A DNA stretch of 36,335 nucleotides from an uncultured Clostridium sp. Lineage in GTDB: Bacteria; Bacillota; Clostridia; Lachnospirales; Lachnospiraceae. Position 1 is the first letter of the stretch. Each line of letters starts with the position of its first letter. Below, one piece after another: positions 31,812-36,335 of this stretch. The notes under the pieces were generated by a model, which searched no databases, had not been told where the DNA came from, and worked only from the letters and a program-made list of their open reading frames with translations. Where the stretch lies: contig URNT01000032.1 of assembly GCA_900549235.1 (NCBI GenBank), forward strand, positions 1-36,335, in the 5' to 3' direction. A program made the translations under genes and the position numbers.

Positions 31812-33470
31812 ATGCTGCTGGAACTCCATGTAAGAAACCTGGCCCTCATTGAGCGCGCGGATGTGGAATTTGGTGAAGGCCTTAATATATTGACCGGCGA
31901 AACAGGAGCGGGTAAATCCATTATCATTGGTTCCGTGACCATGGCCCTTGGAGGCAAAGCCTCCAGAGACAGCATACGCCACGGAGCTGACTTTGCCTAC
32001 ATTGAGCTTGTATTCTCCGTTTCCGGGGAGGAAAAGCTTTCTGCCTTAAAAGAACTTGAGGTAACGCCGGACGAGAATGGTCTGGTGATCATATCACGAA
32101 AGCTCACGGCTTCAAGGAGTATAAGCCGCATCAACCACGAGACAGTTACGGCCGCGAGGCTGCGCCAGATCACAGGGCTTCTCCTGGACATCCATGGCCA
32201 GCATGAGCACCAGTCATTGCTGTATCGGTCCAAACATCTTGAGATTCTCGATGCCTATGTCAAGGCAAAGACTCAGCCCGCAAAACAGAAGATTGCAGAG
32301 CAGTTTAGGGCCTACCGGGCTTTAAAGGAACGTCTTGAAGGTTTCGATCTGGATACAGAGGCGAGGATCCGTGAGGCTGATTTCCTGCGCTTTGAGATCC
32401 AGGAGATCACAGAGGCAGAGCTCAGGGAGGGTGAGGAGGAGGAACTGGCCCAGTCCTACCGCCGCTTTGCCAATGCCCAGAGGATCGCGGAGTGCCTTCA
32501 GACGGCCCACAGCGCCTTAGAAGGCGACTGGGTGACCCGGGCCATCCGGGAGGTGGATCAGGCAGCGGAATATGATGAGGAACTGGAAGGCATACGGGAC
32601 CAGCTTTATGACGCGGAAGCCATTCTTGGAGACGCGGAAAGGGAACTGTCTGCCTATATGGACTCCATGGAATTTGACCAGGAGACCTTTCTTCGTATCG
32701 AGGAGCGGCTTAATACCATCCGCGGCCTTCAGGCAAAGTATGGAAGTACCATCGAAGCTATTATGAAGCATCTGGAAGAAAAGGAAAAGCGGCTGGAGGA
32801 GCTGGAGGATTATGACAGCTGCAGGGAGCGGATCAAAAAGGAACTGGCAGACTGTGAGGATCGTCTGGAGGGACTCTGCGCAGACTTATCAGACATTCGG
32901 AAAAGGGCTTCGGGAGAGCTGGTGGAAAAAATCAAAAAAGGCTTGATCGATCTGAATTTCCTGGATGTGGAATTTGACATGGAATTTGAAAAAATGGATC
33001 ATTTTACGGCGGGAGGCTATGATGAGGTCCAGTTTATCATTTCCACCAACCCCGGTCAGCCCATGCGGCCCTTAAAGGATGTGGCCTCTGGCGGTGAGCT
33101 TTCAAGGATCATGCTGGCGATCAAGACGGTGCTGGCGGATTCCGATGACATCCCCACTCTTATATTTGATGAAATCGACACCGGCATCAGCGGCCGGACG
33201 GCCCAGAAGGTGTCTGAAAAGCTGGCCTACATCGCCGGAAGTCATCAGGTGATCTGCATCACCCATCTGCCTCAGATTGCGGCCATGGCCGATTCCCACT
33301 TTGAGATCGCGAAATCAGCCAGTCAGGGCAGTACGGCAACCACCATCCGTCTTCTTGGAAGAGAAGCCTCCGTTCAGGAGCTTGCAAGGCTTTTAGGAGG
33401 AGCGAAGATTACCGACGCCGTTTTAAAAAATGCCTGCGAGATGAAGGAATTGGCAGACCGTACAAAATAA
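31812..33470 (+). CDS. recN: DNA repair protein RecN
   Basis: A 552-residue SMC-like ATPase in double-strand break repair. Walker A is GETGAGKS at 29-36; long coiled-coil arms occupy about 150-370; the signature VASGGELSRIMLAIK and Walker B TLIFDEIDTGISG come late, then the H-loop CITHLPQIAAMAD. AAAAGGAG precedes the start, 12 bases after argR. Confidence 0.96.
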   Translation: MLLELHVRNLALIERADVEFGEGLNILTGETGAGKSIIIGSVTMALGGKASRDSIRHGADFAYIELVFSVSGEEKLSALKELEVTPDENGLVIISRKLTASRSISRINHETVTAARLRQITGLLLDIHGQHEHQSLLYRSKHLEILDAYVKAKTQPAKQKIAEQFRAYRALKERLEGFDLDTEARIREADFLRFEIQEITEAELREGEEEELAQSYRRFANAQRIAECLQTAHSALEGDWVTRAIREVDQAAEYDEELEGIRDQLYDAEAILGDAERELSAYMDSMEFDQETFLRIEERLNTIRGLQAKYGSTIEAIMKHLEEKEKRLEELEDYDSCRERIKKELADCEDRLEGLCADLSDIRKRASGELVEKIKKGLIDLNFLDVEFDMEFEKMDHFTAGGYDEVQFIISTNPGQPMRPLKDVASGGELSRIMLAIKTVLADSDDIPTLIFDEIDTGISGRTAQKVSEKLAYIAGSHQVICITHLPQIAAMADSHFEIAKSASQGSTATTIRLLGREASVQELARLLGGAKITDAVLKNACEMKELADRTK

Positions 33471-33505
33471 AACAGATTGAAATCCGCCCTGCGGACCATA
33501 CTAAG

Positions 33506-33540
33506 AAGGAAGCATACAACAGCTGTGTGCTTCCTTTTTT
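33506..33540 (+). terminator. Terminator after recN
   Basis: A 13-bp stem AAGGAAGCATACA (33506-33518) with TGTGTGCTTCCTT (33524-33536), one G-U pair, followed by TTTT. It closes the nusB-recN operon. Confidence 0.9.
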
Positions 33541-33566
33541 CAATCACTTAGACAGGAGGCAGGGAC

Positions 33567-34844
33567 ATGAGAGGACGATCCAAGGTTTATCGGTGGCTGG
33601 GGCGGTGCTTCTGGGCGGCCTGCGCGGTGACGGCAGGCTGTATGTGGTATTATGTGGACCGGTCCATACCGGACCGTATCAGTATTATAGAAAACCAGAA
33701 GGAAGAATTAAATTTCGGACTGCCTCTTAGGACTACTGTTTTCAGCGACAGCCAGGAGGTGGCGCTGGGAAATGAGAGCAATATCCCCGCAGGGGAGATC
33801 ACCATCGACAGCGGACAGGCATTTTCTGTGTACGCGGGAGAGCAGGGGAGCTATCAGATGGGACTCAAGCTCTTTGGGCTGATTAAATTTAAGGACATCC
33901 AGGTGGATGTGGTAGATACAAGATATGCCATCCCCTGCGGCAGCCCCATCGGTATCTATCTCAAATCAGATGGGATTATGGTCATCGGAACCGGCCGGAT
34001 CACTGGCGAGGACGGCCTGGAAACAGAGCCGGCCTATGGAAAATTAAAATCAGGGGATTACATCGAGGCCTTTAACGGTCAGCCTATGAACACAAAGGAG
34101 GAGTTGATAAGCGCGGTGGAGCGCCTGGAGGGGGAGGACGCGGTAGTAACGGTCCGCCGGGGCGGCCAGGAAGTAGATATAAGCCTTCAGCCTGTAAAAG
34201 GGGCAGACGGAAAATATAAGCTGGGCGCCTGGGTCAGGGATGATACCCAGGGGATCGGAACGGTTACCTATGTGGACATGAATGGACGTTTCGGCGCTTT
34301 GGGTCACGGTATCAGCGACAGCGATACAGGGGCTCTGGTAGAAACCTCAGAAGGAGCTCTTTACACGACTCAGATCATGGGCATCCAGAAAGGCACCACA
34401 GGGAAGCCGGGTCTTCTTTCCGGCGTCATTTACTACGGCCCCCAGTCCCATATGGGAGAAATTTCCAAAAATACAGAGGAAGGGATATTCGGTACTGTCA
34501 ATCAGCAGTTTATGAAAAATGTCACCGGAGAACCCATAGAGATCGCCCGCCGGCAGGATGTAGAAGAAGGGCCGGCTGTCATACGCAGCAATGTATCAGG
34601 GGAACTGAAGGACTATGACATCGAGATCCAGAAGGTAGACCGGGGAGCAGGGAAGAAGAATAAAAGCATGGTGATCAAGGTGACAGATCCAGAGCTGATC
34701 GCTCTGACAGGAGGGATCGTCCAGGGGATGTCGGGCTCCCCCATTATACAGAAGGGAAAGCTGGCTGGCGCGGTGACCCATGTATTTGTGCAGGACGCCA
34801 GCAGAGGATATGGGATCCTGGTGGAGGATATGATGGAGCAATAA
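33567..34844 (+). CDS. spoIVB: SpoIVB sporulation serine peptidase
   Basis: A 425-residue forespore protease that in B. subtilis is sigma-G dependent and triggers sigma-K processing. An N-terminal membrane anchor (about 11-28) is followed by a PDZ domain (about 125-205, KLKSGDYIEAFNGQPMN) and the SpoIVB/S55 peptidase domain with the catalytic His in FGALGHGISD and the Ser in GMSGSPI (S391); D after VFVQ completes the set. CAGGAGG precedes the ATG. Usually spo0A comes next in Clostridia and Bacilli; here a tRNA comes instead. Confidence 0.95.
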   Translation: MRGRSKVYRWLGRCFWAACAVTAGCMWYYVDRSIPDRISIIENQKEELNFGLPLRTTVFSDSQEVALGNESNIPAGEITIDSGQAFSVYAGEQGSYQMGLKLFGLIKFKDIQVDVVDTRYAIPCGSPIGIYLKSDGIMVIGTGRITGEDGLETEPAYGKLKSGDYIEAFNGQPMNTKEELISAVERLEGEDAVVTVRRGGQEVDISLQPVKGADGKYKLGAWVRDDTQGIGTVTYVDMNGRFGALGHGISDSDTGALVETSEGALYTTQIMGIQKGTTGKPGLLSGVIYYGPQSHMGEISKNTEEGIFGTVNQQFMKNVTGEPIEIARRQDVEEGPAVIRSNVSGELKDYDIEIQKVDRGAGKKNKSMVIKVTDPELIALTGGIVQGMSGSPIIQKGKLAGAVTHVFVQDASRGYGILVEDMMEQ

Positions 34845-34868
34845 AAAAGACAAGCACTACTGCTTGTC
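34843..34868 (-). terminator. Terminator of tRNA-Glu copy 1, overlapping the spoIVB stop
   Basis: Stem GACAAGCA (34849-34856) with TGCTTGTC (34861-34868); on the minus strand it is followed by TTTTTT (complement of 34848-34843). The run ends in the last bases of the spoIVB stop codon. Confidence 0.75.
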
Positions 34869-34875
34869 CTGTAAA

Positions 34876-34947
34876 TGACCTGACCGGGAATCGAACCCGG
34901 GTTTACGCCGTGAGAGGGCGTCGTCTTAGCCGCTTGACCATCAGGCC
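34876..34947 (-). tRNA. tRNA-Glu (anticodon CTC)
   Basis: The 72-base minus-strand sequence folds as a full cloverleaf: acceptor GGCCTGA/TCAGGTC, D stem GTC/GAC, anticodon stem ACGCC/GGCGT with loop CTCTCAC, T stem CCGGG/CCCGG with TTCGATT. The anticodon (positions 34-36, window 34914-34912) is CTC, which reads GAG. CCA is not encoded. It has its own promoter and terminator. Confidence 0.95.
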
Positions 34948-34984
34948 TTATTTATCTTTCTGGCTTATCACCACCAGCTCGTAT

Positions 34985-35013
34985 ATAATAGCACGAACAG
35001 AGAAATTTGTCTA
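34985..35013 (-). promoter_or_regulatory. Sigma-A promoter of tRNA-Glu
   Basis: On the minus strand TAGACA (35013-35008), 17 bases, TATTAT (34990-34985), with TGC ahead of the -10; start would lie about 30 bases before the tRNA. Confidence 0.7.
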
Positions 35014-35107
35014 CTGTTTTTGAGGAAAAAAATAAAGTTGGAAAACAATTTGAAAAATATAAAAAATTCCGACAATTATCGGAGCTGATGGTCTGTAAAA
35101 AGGAGGA

Positions 35108-35137
35108 GGCCGGTCTGGATGTTTATCCAGACCGGCC
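35108..35137. other. Perfect 13-bp hairpin in the gap before the lysozyme gene
   Basis: GGCCGGTCTGGAT (35108-35120), loop GTTT, ATCCAGACCGGCC (35125-35137). Plus-strand continuation is not T-rich; on the minus strand TCCTCCTTTTT follows, so a leftward terminator is possible. The rest of the gap 35014-35323 is AT-rich, and I see no clear promoter for the lysozyme gene in it. Confidence 0.6.
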
Positions 35138-35323
35138 GAGTATTATGAAAAAAAGTTTATAGCATTAACTCTTTACAAAACATAGTATATCCGGCAAACG
35201 TGAAGAAAGTTTGAGCAAAGTGTTAGCAATTTGAAACTAAATTGTGAAGTTTTTGTAACGGAGCCCGGGTCACCACTTGTCCTCCTTCTGCGTATCCTGA
35301 TAAAAAGAGGAAGGAGAATGAGG

Positions 35324-36241
35324 ATGGAAATCAGAGGATTGGATGTAAGCAGCTTTCAGGGAGAAATCCGGTGGGAGAAGGCGGCAGAGGCAGGGTATCG
35401 GTACGCGGTGCTGCGGAGCATAAAGAAAATGGGGACGGACAGCCGGTTTGAGACAAATTATAAAGAAGCCGGCCAGGCAGGGTTTAAACGAGGGGTCTAT
35501 GCCTTTTCCTACGCCCTCACGGAGGAGGAAGCCAGAAGAGATGCTAGACGCCTGTTAAGGCTTTTAAATGGCCGCCCTCTGGAGCTTCCTGTGTTTGCCG
35601 ATATGGAGTGGGAGGAACAGCGCAGGCTGGGAAAGCAGGCCGTTACGGACATTCTGCTGGCCTTTCTGAAGGAGTTTGAAGGCTCCGGCTACAGTACCGG
35701 GATCTACTGTAATATGGACTGGTACGCCAATGTTCTGGATGTGAGCCGGCTTCCATACGATTACTGGATCGCCAGCTACGGGACCAACAGCGGCAACCCG
35801 GAAAAAAAGCCCTCTGTTCCCGGTATGGCGGCCTGGCAGTACACAAGCAGGGGAAAGGTTCCGGGTATCGAAATGGGTGCCGATCTGGATCTGTTTTACA
35901 AGGAATACGGAAAAGAAGAGGTCCTTCTTTCCGGCTGGAAGCAGATCGACGGAAGGTGGAGCTTCTATCTGGGAAATACAGGGGAGCCGGTGAAAAATGA
36001 CTGGTACAGAGACGGTGACACCTGGTACTGGTTTGACGGGGCAGGCTTTATGGTGCGGAACAGCTGGTATGAGTATCAGGGAAACTGGTATTATTTTACC
36101 GCAGACGGCTCCATGGCCAGAGGACTTCTGGAGTTAGAGGGAAAATGGTACTATATGGATGAGGAGGGAAAAATGGCTACCCGTCCCATTACCCTGACTC
36201 CCGGCCGGGACGGCGCCCTGGAAATAGAAGAACAGGTATAA
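35324..36241 (+). CDS. GH25 lysozyme with C-terminal cell-wall-binding repeats
   Basis: A 305-residue muramidase. The GH25 barrel (1-195) has D7 in GLDVSSFQGEIRW, the FADMEWEE acidic pair (D93, E95) and the typical WQYTSRGKVPGI near 180. From about 205 to 290 run four aromatic-Gly repeats of the choline-binding/glucan-binding kind (GWKQIDGRWSFYLG, DWYRDGDTWYWFDGAG, SWYEYQGNWYYFTADG, LLELEGKWYYMDEEGKM). No signal peptide is seen from any start, as in phage endolysins. ATG 35324 suits AGGAAGGAG at seven bases; ATG 35318 is too close to it. The gene stands alone between the two tRNA-Glu copies, so it may be an old prophage relic or a sporulation or autolysis enzyme. Confidence 0.88.
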   Translation: MEIRGLDVSSFQGEIRWEKAAEAGYRYAVLRSIKKMGTDSRFETNYKEAGQAGFKRGVYAFSYALTEEEARRDARRLLRLLNGRPLELPVFADMEWEEQRRLGKQAVTDILLAFLKEFEGSGYSTGIYCNMDWYANVLDVSRLPYDYWIASYGTNSGNPEKKPSVPGMAAWQYTSRGKVPGIEMGADLDLFYKEYGKEEVLLSGWKQIDGRWSFYLGNTGEPVKNDWYRDGDTWYWFDGAGFMVRNSWYEYQGNWYYFTADGSMARGLLELEGKWYYMDEEGKMATRPITLTPGRDGALEIEEQV

Positions 36242-36244
36242 AAC

Positions 36245-36280
36245 AAAAAAGCAGACAGATGAAAAAACATCTGTCTGCTT
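36245..36280 (-). terminator. Terminator of tRNA-Glu copy 2 (and of the lysozyme gene)
   Basis: A 13-bp stem AAGCAGACAGATG (36249-36261) with CATCTGTCTGCTT (36268-36280) around AAAAAA. On the minus strand TTTTTT follows (complement of 36250-36245). It lies four bases after the lysozyme stop, so it may serve both directions. Confidence 0.75.
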
Positions 36281-36283
36281 CTA

Positions 36284-36335
36284 TGACCTGACCGGGAATC
36301 GAACCCGGGTTTACGCCGTGAGAGGGCGTCGTCTT
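36284..36335 (-). tRNA. Second tRNA-Glu (CTC) copy, cut by window end
   Basis: The last 52 bases are identical to the corresponding 52 bases of the complete copy at 34876-34927, including the anticodon (36322-36320) and T arm. The acceptor 5' half and D arm lie beyond the window. Confidence 0.9.

Noticed and set aside
33497..33503. CATACTA resembling a sigma-G -10 box ahead of spoIVB
   Set aside because: Transcripts from it would begin inside the recN terminator, and no sigma-G -35 is found at 17-18 bases upstream.
35231..35323. Upstream extension of the lysozyme (start at 35231)
   Set aside because: The added residues are not a signal peptide and do not match the GH25 fold, and the ribosome site lies just before 35318-35324.
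1..36335. CRISPR array
   Set aside because: No regularly spaced identical repeats with unique spacers anywhere; the only direct repeats seen are the tRNA pair, short operator-like motifs and the SpoIIIAH linker.

Overview
The window looks like chromosome from an anaerobic, spore-forming member of the Clostridia, most likely Lachnospiraceae-like. It carries a complete spoIIIAA-AH operon with sigma-E-type promoter sequences, the block asp23-nusB-xseA-xseB-ispA-dxs-tlyA-nadK-argR-recN-spoIVB in standard Firmicutes order, strong AGGAGG-type ribosome sites, and oxygen-sensitive flavin/iron-sulfur and molybdenum enzymes. The placement rests on gene content and order; no database search was possible.

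Layout. 1-318: a run of hairpins without a gene. 319-2572: an AEC-family permease, an orphan MNT nucleotidyltransferase and an O6-alkylguanine-DNA alkyltransferase. 2576-12664: an AT-richer accessory block. Its left arm reads LysR regulator, Old-Yellow-Enzyme-type reductase, PadR regulator on the minus strand. Its divergent right arm is a tight five-gene operon: PatB/MalY-type PLP enzyme, APC amino acid permease, FAD/NAD oxidoreductase, bis-MGD molybdoenzyme and four-cluster ferredoxin, closed by a strong terminator. 12791-16491: a three-gene operon of ArAE-type membrane protein, acyltransferase with a membrane tail, and HSL-type esterase. 16483-18466: KtrA/KtrB potassium uptake on the minus strand. 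18596-24079: spoIIIAA-AH. 24200-33470: the asp23 to recN housekeeping block. 33567-34844: spoIVB. 34876-36335: two direct copies of tRNA-Glu(CTC) (the second cut by the window end) flanking a GH25 lysozyme with wall-binding repeats.

How genes work together. The right arm of the accessory block reads as a cytoplasmic electron chain: NAD(P)H to FAD protein to four-cluster ferredoxin to molybdenum reductase, co-expressed with an amino acid importer and a PLP enzyme. I infer import of an amino-acid-like compound, PLP-dependent cleavage or transamination, and reductive disposal of a product; the substrate is unknown. This is the best candidate for an undescribed system. The second candidate is the ArAE/acyltransferase/esterase operon. 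The third is the structural oddity that spoIVB is followed by a tRNA-flanked lysozyme gene where spo0A would be expected.
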